A stretch of DNA of 37,828 nucleotides from an uncultured Rhodospirillales bacterium (GTDB lineage Bacteria; Pseudomonadota; Alphaproteobacteria; Azospirillales; Azospirillaceae): assembly GCA_903920145.1 (NCBI GenBank), contig CAIXKV010000077.1, positions 1 to 37,828 of the forward strand, read 5' to 3'. Shown one piece after another: positions 24,348-32,151 of the stretch. The position numbers and the translations under genes are program-made. Under the pieces are notes generated by a model that worked only from the letters and a program-made list of their open reading frames with translations, did not search any database and was not told the origin of the DNA. How positions within the stretch are numbered: position 1 is the first letter of the stretch; each line of letters opens with the position of its first letter.

Positions 24348-26903
24348 TTACTGTTCGGCCAAGGCGGCGAGGATGGCCTTCTGCTGGTCGTCGAGGGCTG
24401 TTTCGATCACCGGAGAGGGGGCGACCGCACCGTCCCGCCTTTTACGGGCGGGAAGATCGAACAGCCGCCGGGCGGCCTTGGGTTCGATCATCCGGCCGTC
24501 CACGGTGACGGCGGCGACAAGGACATGGTCCTGGGCGTCGGCGCCGCTGATCGACAGCTTGCGGGCGGCAAGAAGTCCGGTCGTGCCGACGTAGGGTTCG
24601 AGAGCGACGGCGCGCTGCTTCCAACCCGAATAGTCGAAGACCATGTGAGCGCCGGCAAGGGCGCGCGATCCTGCCCGGTCAAGAAGGTGTTGCGCCAGCG
24701 GATGGCCGAGTCGATAGCGGTGGCCGTCGAGTCCTTGTTTCGTCAGGAAATAGGCCCCGGCGGGAACGTCCAGCCCGTCGGGCGGCGCTTTTAGGACGAA
24801 GCCGAGATAGACCTCGTCGAAGGCGGCGCGCTTGCCGAGTTCATGGCGGGTGACGCTCCACAGCGCGCGCTCCACGCGGCCGATATGCTCACGCGATCGG
24901 TCGAGATTGATCCGCAGCCGGTCATGAACTTCGGCGTCGAAGTTCTCCAGCAGCTTGCGCCGCGTGTCGTCCATTGTGGCCGTGATCGCACCGTCCATCT
25001 CGGCCCGAAGCGCGTTGAACTCCGTTTCGATCTCGTCCTCGGTACGACAGGTCTGGTAGATACCGATGATCCGTTTCTCGAATTCCACGCCGGATTCGAT
25101 GACACCCAGTACCTCGTCGCTGGCGCCGAACACGCCGGAGAAAAGCTGGAACTTCTCCGACAGCAGCTCGTACACCCGGCGGTCGGCGGCGTTGTTGCGG
25201 TTGAGGAAGTTGACCACGACCACATCGTATTTTTGGCCGTAGCGATGGCAGCGACCGATGCGCTGCTCGATCCGCTGTGGGTTCCAGGGCAGGTCGTAGT
25301 TCACCACCAGCGAACAGAATTGCAGGTTGATGCCTTCGGCGGCGGCCTCGGTGGCGATCATGATCGACGCCCGGTCTCGGAAGTGATCCACCAGCGCGGC
25401 GCGCATGTCGGCGGAGCGGGAGCCGGTCACCCGGTCGCTGCCACGGTGCTGGGCGATCCACATGTCATAGATCGCTCGTGACTGTGAATCGGTGTTGGAG
25501 CCGTTGAAGAGGACGATGTACCCCTCGTAACCGTTGGCTGCCAGCAACTGAAGCAAATAGTCCTGGGTCCGCCGGGACTCGGTAAAAATGATCGCCTTCT
25601 CCACACCGCCTAGTTCCTTAGCCTTGGCGAAGCCGGCGCGCAAAGCACTTAACAGCGAAAGCCCCTTGGCGTTTTCGGTGATGGAAACAGCAAGGTCGCG
25701 GAAAGACCGAAGATCGGTAATTTCCTGCTCCATCGCGGCGATATCGTCCCCCGTCAGAAGCCCTGGCTCCTCGTCATCGTCCGACCACTCCTCGATTGAC
25801 TCTGACAGCCCCTCGTAATCACGGGCAATTTCTTCTTGGGCTTCTTCTTCGAGATTGTTGCGCAGCGCACGATCATCCTTGATCTGGCGCTCCAGTTTGC
25901 GGGCCAGCGAGTCGAGGGCTCCGGCAATGGCAAAGGTGCTTGAAGCCAGCAGCTTTCTCAGGATCAGCGTCATCAAGGTACGCTGACTGGATGGCAATGC
26001 CTGAAGGGCGTCCCGCCGCAAGTAATCAGAAACAAGATCGTAAAGCTTGTCCTCGGCCTCAGAGGGAACGAACTCCTGGGTAATCGGAATCCGGTTTGTA
26101 TAACGGATGTATTCCAACACCTGACGCCGTAGCGTGCGCTGGCAGATGGGTGCGAGGCGGGCTTTGAGCTGGTCAAACTGACCGTCGCCAGAGAGGCGCG
26201 CATATTGAGTCCGAAAGCTTTTGGCGTCGCCAAAGGCATGGTCGTCGATCAAGCTGACCAAGCCATACAGTTCCATCAGGGAGTTTTGTAGGGGTGTCGC
26301 CGTCAACAATATCTTTGGCGCATTGGATAGGGCTCTCTTAAGAGCACGGCCTATCTTATTGTCGGTGCGATAGACATTGCGAAGCCGGTGAGCTTCGTCG
26401 ATCACCACCAAGTCCCATTTGGTCACCATCAGATCGGCGCTCTGGCGCGCCGCAAACTGGAATGAGCAAATGATCAACGCGGGCTGTTCGAACGGGTTCC
26501 GTACGCCGCTCCGACGCTGGCGGTTATAATCAGCGCTTTCGAGGATATGGCTCGGCAGAAAGAACTTATCGGCCATCTCCTGTGACCATTGCTTGCGCAG
26601 ATTGGCCGGGCATATGACAATAATACGCCGTTTGCCTTCGGTCCACTTTTGGGACAAGACCAGACCGGCTTCAATGGTCTTGCCGAGCCCAACTTCATCG
26701 GCAAGGATCGCGCCTTTGGAGAGGGGGGACTTGAAGGCGAATAGCGCCGCTTCGACTTGGTGGGGGTTCAGGTCCACCTGCGCATCGAACAGCGCGCCAG
26801 CGAGCTTCTCGGAATCACTCGCCGAGTGCCTTCTTCTCAGTTCGTGGGTATAAAGTTTAGCGTGGAAGTCGGTTATCAAGTTTCCCCCAACGGAACCCAC
26901 CAC
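24348..26903 (-). CDS. SNF2-family DNA helicase/translocase, interrupted near its C-terminus
   Basis: 851-residue SNF2/RapA-like ATPase. Conserved start ITDFHAKLYTHEL, motif I DEVGLGKT (69-76), motif II DEAH (169-172), a motif III-type LLTATPLQN, then the second RecA lobe with a KAIIFTESRRTQDYL block and motif VI QRIGRCHRYGQ. It ends prematurely at TAA 24348-24350, while the same frame continues for about 109 codons with a typical family C-terminus; full length would be near 961. The start is GTG at 26903; TTG at 26879 with GGGGGA before it is an equally good start. It heads the operon with mod and res. The gene type is often seen next to Mod/Res-like pairs in defence islands; its mechanism is not established. 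Confidence 0.85.
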   Translation of the reverse strand: MVGSVGGNLITDFHAKLYTHELRRRHSASDSEKLAGALFDAQVDLNPHQVEAALFAFKSPLSKGAILADEVGLGKTIEAGLVLSQKWTEGKRRIIVICPANLRKQWSQEMADKFFLPSHILESADYNRQRRSGVRNPFEQPALIICSFQFAARQSADLMVTKWDLVVIDEAHRLRNVYRTDNKIGRALKRALSNAPKILLTATPLQNSLMELYGLVSLIDDHAFGDAKSFRTQYARLSGDGQFDQLKARLAPICQRTLRRQVLEYIRYTNRIPITQEFVPSEAEDKLYDLVSDYLRRDALQALPSSQRTLMTLILRKLLASSTFAIAGALDSLARKLERQIKDDRALRNNLEEEAQEEIARDYEGLSESIEEWSDDDEEPGLLTGDDIAAMEQEITDLRSFRDLAVSITENAKGLSLLSALRAGFAKAKELGGVEKAIIFTESRRTQDYLLQLLAANGYEGYIVLFNGSNTDSQSRAIYDMWIAQHRGSDRVTGSRSADMRAALVDHFRDRASIMIATEAAAEGINLQFCSLVVNYDLPWNPQRIEQRIGRCHRYGQKYDVVVVNFLNRNNAADRRVYELLSEKFQLFSGVFGASDEVLGVIESGVEFEKRIIGIYQTCRTEDEIETEFNALRAEMDGAITATMDDTRRKLLENFDAEVHDRLRINLDRSREHIGRVERALWSVTRHELGKRAAFDEVYLGFVLKAPPDGLDVPAGAYFLTKQGLDGHRYRLGHPLAQHLLDRAGSRALAGAHMVFDYSGWKQRAVALEPYVGTTGLLAARKLSISGADAQDHVLVAAVTVDGRMIEPKAARRLFDLPARKRRDGAVAPSPVIETALDDQQKAILAALAEQ

Positions 26904-27129
26904 AATCCTCTGCCTATGACCATGACCATGACTTCATGCCGCCTGGGACGCAAGCCTTCCTATGGGGACGCAACCAGACAAACGACAAGCATTGATTGTT
27001 GTATATAATGGTGTTACCTCATAAAAACGAAATAGTGGCTATCATGTAGCTAATTTATCGATCCGGTGGGCACGAACGGCGCTTCATTGATTACGTCGCA
27101 GCCTCCGGACCATGAGACACAAATCTAAT
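26904..27129. other. Intergenic control region upstream of the helicase-mod-res operon
   Basis: No gene. The minus strand is AT-rich at 27000-27060 (with TTATATAC near 27005), a likely promoter zone for the helicase operon. ATGACC is tandemly repeated near 26917-26934. No confident promoter boxes or terminator were assigned. Confidence 0.4.
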
Positions 27130-27153
27130 GTAACATAAAGGACGTAATGTTAC
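27130..27153. repeat. Inverted repeat downstream of the recombinase gene
   Basis: GTAACAT (27130-27136) and ATGTTAC (27147-27153) are perfect 7-bp arms around a 10-bp centre. The sequence ATAAAGGAC (27135-27143) is placed over the dyad centre. The same nine bases occupy the same position in the larger inverted repeat at 28541-28582, on the other side of the recombinase and its partner. Candidate recombinase core site; a transcription terminator is the simple alternative. Confidence 0.5.
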
Positions 27154-27165
27154 GCTTCGCGCCCG

Positions 27166-28119
27166 TCACACCCTGATCCGCTCCACCTCGTCGAGGCTCA
27201 TTTCGTCGCGGCGGCGGTCGTAGAGTTGGGTCGTCCGAGTCGAGGCATGGTTGGCCATGGCCGCAGCCTTTTCCAGCGTGCCGCCGTTTTTGAGGTAGGC
27301 GGTGATGCCGGTCGCCCGAAAACTGTGGTTGCCGACTCGGGTCGCGATGCCGGCGGCCAGGGCGCGGCGGCGGATCATGGCGTAGGCGTTGGCCTGGGGC
27401 AGGGGGGTGCTGGTGAGCTGCCCAGTGCCGCGTCCGAGGGTGCGGAACAACGGTCCCTTGAGATCGGCTGCCAACCCGGCCCCGTCGAGGTAGGCGGTCA
27501 GATAGGTCTCCAGATTGTGGTGGCAGGGCATGGCGTGATCCTTGCCGCCCTTCTCGTTGAGCCGGACCCAGAGCCGCCGGTTCTGGGTGTACACGTCCTC
27601 CACCTTCATCCCGAGCGCCGCCCCGACTCGGGCGAAGGAATAGACCATCAGCGCGATCAGCGCCCGGTCGCGCAAGCCGGCCGGCGTCGTGGTGTCGATG
27701 CTGTCGAGCAAGGCGCGCGCCTCGGCTGGGTCGAGCACCGGCGTCTTGCCTTCCTTGACGACATGGCGCGGACCGCGCACCGAAGCTGCCGGATTCACCG
27801 GCACCACTTGGCCGACCACCAGCCAGTCGAACAGATGCCTAATCGCCGCGAGCCGCTGCTTGACGCTGGGCGCGGCCAGCCCCAGCGTCTGTTGCTCGAT
27901 CCAGGTCGCGACGTGCAAGGGCTGCACGGCCGCGAGCGACGGCACCCCAACATCTGCGCACCAGGTCAGAAACTCATCGCACGCCCGGGCATAGGCCCGG
28001 CGCGTGTGCGGATTGCGGATCGTGACCGCGAAGAATTCGAGAAAGCGGACACCCGCCCGGTCGCCGGAGGCGGCGACAAGGACTGGTAGCGTAGGTGAGG
28101 ACACGGCAATCAGATTCAT
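27166..28119 (-). CDS. Tyrosine recombinase (XerC/D-like integrase)
   Basis: 317-residue phage-type integrase with all catalytic residues: Arg164 in SFARVGAALGM, Lys near 193 in EKGGKDHAMP, His265 and Arg268 in NHSFRATGITAY, His291 in MANHASTRTTQLYD and nucleophile Tyr300. The N-terminal SAM-like core-binding domain covers about 20-110 (NPHTRRAYARACDEFLTWC). Length and layout fit Xer-like recombinases of integrons or small mobile elements rather than large phage integrases. Its ATG overlaps the stop of the small gene upstream by four nt. Two inverted repeats with a common core flank the two-gene unit, so a mobile cassette is plausible. Confidence 0.93.
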   Translation of the reverse strand: MNLIAVSSPTLPVLVAASGDRAGVRFLEFFAVTIRNPHTRRAYARACDEFLTWCADVGVPSLAAVQPLHVATWIEQQTLGLAAPSVKQRLAAIRHLFDWLVVGQVVPVNPAASVRGPRHVVKEGKTPVLDPAEARALLDSIDTTTPAGLRDRALIALMVYSFARVGAALGMKVEDVYTQNRRLWVRLNEKGGKDHAMPCHHNLETYLTAYLDGAGLAADLKGPLFRTLGRGTGQLTSTPLPQANAYAMIRRRALAAGIATRVGNHSFRATGITAYLKNGGTLEKAAAMANHASTRTTQLYDRRRDEMSLDEVERIRV

Positions 28120-28529
28120 GCTTCGCCCTTGGGGCTGCTGATTTTCAGGAGCCGTTCCCGGAACGCGTTAGGGTCAAAGGCAACCCTTGTGTCGCCATTT
28201 TCGACAAGCGGCACGACGGCGGCCACGCGAAGCAAATCATAATGTATCGAATCTGCCCCAGACTGGGCGCTTGGCATCATCCAGCCGCGATAGGCTGGGT
28301 CATCTCTGAGATGGGCCAAGGCCTCAAGGCGGAACTCTATCGCTATGGAAAGATTGGCCTGCTTTTTGTCCCCGAACCCCTTTCCCTTCAGCAGCTCGAA
28401 CAGGCGGAAGGCCCGCTCCTCAAAAACCGGCCTGTCTTCGGAGGGCATGGCGGCATACGCGGTCAGGACTTCGGCCAGGAGCTTTGCCGTCACCTTGGTC
28501 TTGTTCACCTCATCCAGATATTCGGACAT
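28116..28529 (-). CDS. Hypothetical partner of the recombinase
   Basis: 137-residue mostly helical protein (SEYLDEVNKTKVTAKLLAEV, then DRPVFEERAFRLFELLKGKGFGDKKQANLSIAIEFRLEALAH). No membrane segment, signal peptide or known family recognised. I start at 28529, where GGAGGAG lies three bases before the ATG; the longer frame from 28565 runs into a 42-bp palindrome. It overlaps the recombinase start by four nt, so the two are translated together. Possible roles are directionality factor or operon regulator; neither can be shown from sequence. Confidence 0.7.
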   Translation of the reverse strand: MSEYLDEVNKTKVTAKLLAEVLTAYAAMPSEDRPVFEERAFRLFELLKGKGFGDKKQANLSIAIEFRLEALAHLRDDPAYRGWMMPSAQSGADSIHYDLLRVAAVVPLVENGDTRVAFDPNAFRERLLKISSPKGEA

Positions 28530-28540
28530 GACTCCTCCCC

Positions 28541-28582
28541 CCCCTCTATATGTGATAAAGGACATTATCAGATATAGAGGGG
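28541..28582. repeat. 42-bp near-perfect palindrome between CRISPR array and recombinase operon
   Basis: CCCCTCTATAT (28541-28551) pairs with ATATAGAGGGG (28572-28582), and TGATAA (28553-28558) pairs with TTATCA (28565-28570) around a 6-bp centre AGGACA; only position 52/71 mismatches. It begins 11 bp upstream of the start codon of the small gene and touches its ribosome-binding G-run. It could be an operator, an mRNA hairpin controlling translation, the end of the CRISPR transcript, or a recombinase core site (arm-spacer-arm like Xer sites). Confidence 0.75.
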
Positions 28583-28615
28583 TGCATCGCCAACGACAGT
28601 TCGGCTGTCAACGCT

Positions 28616-28950
28616 CGCTTCAATGAGGCCCCGGCGTTGCCGCCGGGGGGGCCGTTTTGGCCGCCAATCGTAACGGAGTGCAAATGCCGCTTCAATGAGG
28701 CCCCGGCGTTGCCGCCGGGGGGGCCGGAATTACGTTGCGCACACTGACCGACGTGAGCGGCGCGCTTCAATGAGGCCCCGGCGTTGCCGCCGGGGGGGCC
28801 TGGCTGCCCTACTGCTGGCCCAACTCCACCACCCTGGCGCTTCAATGAGGCCCCGGCGTTGCCGCCGGGGGGGCCGACTTCCAGACGCTCAGCGTGTCGG
28901 CGTGCACGCCTACGCTTCAATGAGGCCCCGGCGTTGCCGCCGGGGGGGCC
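28616..28950 (-). CRISPR. CRISPR array, 5 repeats and 4 spacers, type I-G
   Basis: Five identical 38-bp repeats start at 28616, 28688, 28763, 28838 and 28913 on the plus strand, with spacers of 34, 37, 37 and 37 bp. Each repeat begins CGCTTCAATGAGG and ends CCGGGGGGGCC, with a strong internal stem (GGCCCCGGCG / CGCCGGGG around TTGC). On the minus strand the repeat ends ATTGAAGCG, the usual 3'-handle type, so the array is read on the minus strand, the same direction as the cas operon, with the leader toward cas2. Identical repeats suggest recent maintenance. No spacer matches elsewhere in this window were noticed. Confidence 0.96.
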
Positions 28951-29176
28951 CAGGCCTCGAATTTTACGTTTAATACCGCGCGCTTGCAAGGTGATTTGCG
29001 AGCGCTCCCGCTGAGCCATATAAAATGCTGCGCCAGGATGCTACCGTACAGTGAGCACATTGAAAATTTCCCTTTCTTTACAAACCAATACGACATTGCG
29101 AGCGCTGCCTGGGTTTTCGCCGGCACCACAGCGCTCGCGGCGGCGCGGCGGAAGGGATCACCACGCAGTCAAAATT
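28951..29176 (-). other. CRISPR leader region
   Basis: 226 bp between cas2 and the first (leader-end) repeat hold no gene. They include AT-rich tracts (TTGTAAAGAAAGGGAAATTT and ATTTTATATGG on the minus strand), as expected for a leader that promotes crRNA transcription and marks the site of spacer insertion. I could not assign -35/-10 boxes with confidence. Confidence 0.6.
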
Positions 29177-29473
29177 CTACACGATGACCGGGCTGCGGGC
29201 CACGGCCTCAAAGTGCTTGCCCATGCTGGTGACTCGCGGCGTCACCTCATCGGCAGGGCCGAGGTCGAGGATGACCACATGGTCTTCGTCATGCTTGATG
29301 ATTTCGGCCAGGGCGGCCGTCATTTCCGCCAGCCCCCGGCGCGACAGGCGGCACTGAAACACGGAGAGCTGCAACCATTCGCCGCGCCCCTCCATTGCCC
29401 TGAACAGGCGGCGCCAACGCTTCTGGTCGCGAATGTCATAGGTGACTATATACAGGTGGTCGCCGCCGCGCAT
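29177..29473 (-). CDS. cas2: CRISPR adaptation protein Cas2
   Basis: 98-residue Cas2. The N-terminal [18 protein letters not shown] contains the conserved Asp after the first beta strand, followed by [19 protein letters not shown] (S-V-F-x-C pattern) and [12 protein letters not shown]. It forms the structural core of the Cas1-Cas2 integrase that adds new spacers. It starts seven bases after the Cas4-Cas1 stop and is last in the operon, next to the leader. Full length. Confidence 0.95.
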   Translation of the reverse strand: MRGGDHLYIVTYDIRDQKRWRRLFRAMEGRGEWLQLSVFQCRLSRRGLAEMTAALAEIIKHDEDHVVILDLGPADEVTPRVTSMGKHFEAVARSPVIV

Positions 29474-29479
29474 GGCCGG

Positions 29480-31195
29480 TCACCGGGGCATGACATGGGG
29501 CAGATCGGGAATCTCCCCCGCCAGGAACCGGCCGAGAAGGCGGGCCTGGACGTCGAACAGCCGACGATAGGCCACCCGGTAACCGAACACCGGGTGGGTG
29601 ATCTCCTGATCCAGCCGACGTTCGAAGGCGGCGATGATCGCCTTGCGCCCGGCCGGGGTAAGCGCCACCGCGCCACCGCGCTCAATGAAGTCGGCCGGCC
29701 CGACCTCGCCGTTGTTGATGGCGCGCAGCACGGTGGAATCGGCGATCAGTGGGCGGAACGGCTCCATCATGTCGAGCGCCAGCGCCGGGCGGCCATAGCG
29801 CGGCTGGTGGTAGAAGCCGCGATAGGCATCGAGCCCGACTGCGGAAAGCTGCACCGTCCACACCCGAGCCAGCATGGCATAGGTGAAGGACAGCAACGCA
29901 TTGATCGGGTCGGTGGGTGGCCGGCGATTGCGACCCTGCCAGTCGAAGCGCCGCGCCCCGGCTCCATCCTCGGCGAGACACAGGGCGAAGGCCGAAAAGT
30001 AGCGCCGCGCCGCCATGCCCTCGACGCCAAGGAGGGAGTCGAGATCGCGCGCCGTCTCGGCGGCCTGTCGGTCGCAGTCAAGCAGGTCGAGTGTCGTCTC
30101 CACCGACTCCGAGCCGCGCCAGTTGCGGCGCAACAGGGTTTGGGAATTGCGCACCTTGGCGCTGACCAGCCCGCGAGCGAGGCGCAGACAGAAAGAAGCA
30201 TCGAAACTCTGCCGCCACTGGTGGGCGCGGACCTCGACGTTGTGGTGGCCCAACCCGACGGTATGGCCGAGGAACCAGCCGCCGTAGCTGCTCCAGCTCA
30301 CCGGAATCTCGCGACGCATCAGTTCATGCAAAGCCGGAGTGGTCAGGCCGACGTTACCGTACACCGCCACCTGAGATACCTCGGCGAGACGGGCGGCGGC
30401 GACCTTCTTGCCCTCGATGGAGATTTCCAGGGTATCGCCGTCCTTGCCGATGCGGGCGCCGTTCTCTTGCACCACCAGCGGCAGAGCATCAGGCCTTGCC
30501 ACGGTCAGCGGCCTGGGTTCGATGCGCCCGGCGCGCAGCCACGACACCTCGTCGGGCAGGCAGATGCCGACCAGGGAACAGCGCACGCATTTCGGGCTGT
30601 CTTCCAGCGGCGGCGGGATGTGGCCCGAGGCTGCCATCAGGCGCAGGCCGTTGACCGCCAGCGATACCGCCGCCGGCAAATCGTCGTCCAGCACCACCGG
30701 CACCCGCTCGCGACTGGCGACGAAATAGAGGATGCCCTCGTCGCAGGTATAGCCGTGTTCGCGCAGCAACAGAATCTGCAACCCAACCTGAACCCGCTCG
30801 GGCAGATAGGCGGACTTCTCGACATGCGGGCGCTTGCCGTGCTTGTAATCCACCGGGCGGACGATGCCGCCCTCGCCTTCCACTAGATCGAGCTTGGCCA
30901 CCACCCCCAGCGCCTCCGACGACAAGGTGACCGAGCGCGCATGAATGCGCTCCTGCTCTCCCAACTCGTCCGCCTCCGGCAGCGCCCCGCCCGCCTTGTC
31001 GGCAACCCGATGGACGAAGCGCCCTTCCACCGTATCGGCGCTGTCGGCCCACTCCCCCTGCACCCATTCCAGATAGGCCAGCCGTGGGCAATAGACAAAT
31101 TCGTTGACCATGCGCGCCGGCAACGGCGAGACGTCGCGACCGGCAGCGGTGGGGAAGGAAAGCGGGAGTTCGGGTTGGGGCGAGGGGTCGGTCAC
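29480..31195 (-). CDS. cas4-cas1: Cas4-Cas1 fusion protein
   Basis: 571-residue fusion typical of type I-G. Cas4 part (about 1-215): Cys36 in CPRLAYLEW, RecB-type nuclease residues Asp103 (AKLDLV) and Asp116/Lys118 (PVDYKHGK), a Q-x-x-x-Y-like segment at about 140-149, and Cys203, Cys206 and Cys212 for the Fe-S cluster. Cas1 part (about 235-571): Glu392 (VEGMAARRYF), His463 and Asp475 (GFYHQPRYGRPALALDMMEP) as metal ligands. Cas4 trims prespacers and selects the PAM; Cas1 integrates them. I start at GTG 31195, which overlaps the upstream stop (GTGA); the longer frame to 31513 would lie in the upstream gene. All catalytic residues present. Confidence 0.95.
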   Translation of the reverse strand: MTDPSPQPELPLSFPTAAGRDVSPLPARMVNEFVYCPRLAYLEWVQGEWADSADTVEGRFVHRVADKAGGALPEADELGEQERIHARSVTLSSEALGVVAKLDLVEGEGGIVRPVDYKHGKRPHVEKSAYLPERVQVGLQILLLREHGYTCDEGILYFVASRERVPVVLDDDLPAAVSLAVNGLRLMAASGHIPPPLEDSPKCVRCSLVGICLPDEVSWLRAGRIEPRPLTVARPDALPLVVQENGARIGKDGDTLEISIEGKKVAAARLAEVSQVAVYGNVGLTTPALHELMRREIPVSWSSYGGWFLGHTVGLGHHNVEVRAHQWRQSFDASFCLRLARGLVSAKVRNSQTLLRRNWRGSESVETTLDLLDCDRQAAETARDLDSLLGVEGMAARRYFSAFALCLAEDGAGARRFDWQGRNRRPPTDPINALLSFTYAMLARVWTVQLSAVGLDAYRGFYHQPRYGRPALALDMMEPFRPLIADSTVLRAINNGEVGPADFIERGGAVALTPAGRKAIIAAFERRLDQEITHPVFGYRVAYRRLFDVQARLLGRFLAGEIPDLPHVMPR

Positions 31196-32151
31196 ATGGC
31201 CTCGGCGCGAGTGAAGTTGAAGAACTTGCCAACACTGATGCGACTGGTACGGCGCACCTCGATCACGCCGAAGCGGGCAAGACAGTTTCGGTCCGGATTC
31301 ATGGTTGCCAAGGCAGGATGCGCGATCAGCGCTTGGATCGCAGCCAGAGAAGCCGAATTTTCCCAGATCGGCCAAGTTATTTCCACGCCACCACCGACGT
31401 TCAAGTCTGCGCCGAGGGTGAGAAATCGGATCCGGCCGCGGCGCTCGACAGCCGCCCCCGGCAGGGTGGCCAGACCGACTGTGGCAAGCCGATTGGCACC
31501 GTGGACGGTACAACCAGCGTCGTTGGATGGGTTTCTAAATCTCAAGGCGTAACGCCGATCCTCCGCCGGGTCCCAGCGGAAGCTGTCGGTCTCGTCCCTC
31601 CGCGTCCAGGGCGTAAACAACGCCTCTTCGATCCTGGACGGTGTGTTCAGGTCGGGGGGTGCCTTCTTCTTCGCCAGCGTCTTGGGCAAGACGCCCCTCG
31701 GTACGTCAGAAAGGCGTGTCAGGAAATGCTGATGGCCCTGTCCGAACATGGCGCACAGGGGAGAGGCGAGCACGCGCCCGTCCTTCTTGAGCGCACCATC
31801 GCTGAACAGAGAATCAAGAACGGCTGCGCGGGCACGGGTTCCTGGTGTCGCTGCCGCTTCCAGTAAGGCTCGCCCGCGCGCTTTGTCGAACGTCAGGTCG
31901 GCATCCCCACCAAACTCATAATCCTTGGCCAGTTTGGCGCACCCCCTGGCGGCCGCCTCGGCAATCTTCTCCTGGGTCGCCGCCTCGGCCAGCGTCAGGA
32001 CCGGACGCAGAGGCGGGCCGTTCCAGTGGACGCGCGGACGCCAATCGGGCGCCCCGGTCTCCAGCGCCCGCAGCAGCCCGAGAAGGGCAAGGAAGGCCAG
32101 AAGATTGTCGGGCTCCAGCCCTTCCAGCCGGTGCGTCGTCGTCGCGGTCAT
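31192..32151 (-). CDS. Short Cas8-position protein of type I-G (Cas8g/Csx17 or Cas3-extension type)
   Basis: 319-residue protein between cas3 and cas4-cas1. The start (HRLEGLEPDNLLAFLALLGLLRALE) resembles the opening of Csx17/Cas8-type subunits of type I-G and the 'Cas3-extension' family that NCBI lists for this subtype. It lacks Cas3 or RAMP motifs. The later stretch GGGVEITWPIWENSASLAAIQAL is another conserved-looking block. It should belong to Cascade or its link to Cas3, but the family name is uncertain from sequence. The ATG at 32151 overlaps the cas3 stop by four nt; the longer frame from 32262 is rejected for that reason. It is short for a Cas8 large subunit. Confidence 0.75.
   Translation of the reverse strand: MTATTTHRLEGLEPDNLLAFLALLGLLRALETGAPDWRPRVHWNGPPLRPVLTLAEAATQEKIAEAAARGCAKLAKDYEFGGDADLTFDKARGRALLEAAATPGTRARAAVLDSLFSDGALKKDGRVLASPLCAMFGQGHQHFLTRLSDVPRGVLPKTLAKKKAPPDLNTPSRIEEALFTPWTRRDETDSFRWDPAEDRRYALRFRNPSNDAGCTVHGANRLATVGLATLPGAAVERRGRIRFLTLGADLNVGGGVEITWPIWENSASLAAIQALIAHPALATMNPDRNCLARFGVIEVRRTSRISVGKFFNFTRAEAM

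Noticed and set aside
26917-26934. Short tandem ATGACC repeats upstream of the helicase.
   Set aside because: Only two to three units; too short to suggest phase variation.
27080-27090. CGCTTCATTGA resembles the first 11 bases of the CRISPR repeat (10 of 11), which could suggest that the recombinase unit split a longer array.
   Set aside because: The match stops after 11 bases, the next bases do not follow the repeat, and no spacer-like spacing to the dyad was convincing. Most likely chance.
29051-30886. 611-residue plus-strand frame opposite cas4-cas1.
   Set aside because: Antisense to a gene with full catalytic motifs; composition (His/Gln/Pro-rich) is typical of a shadow frame.
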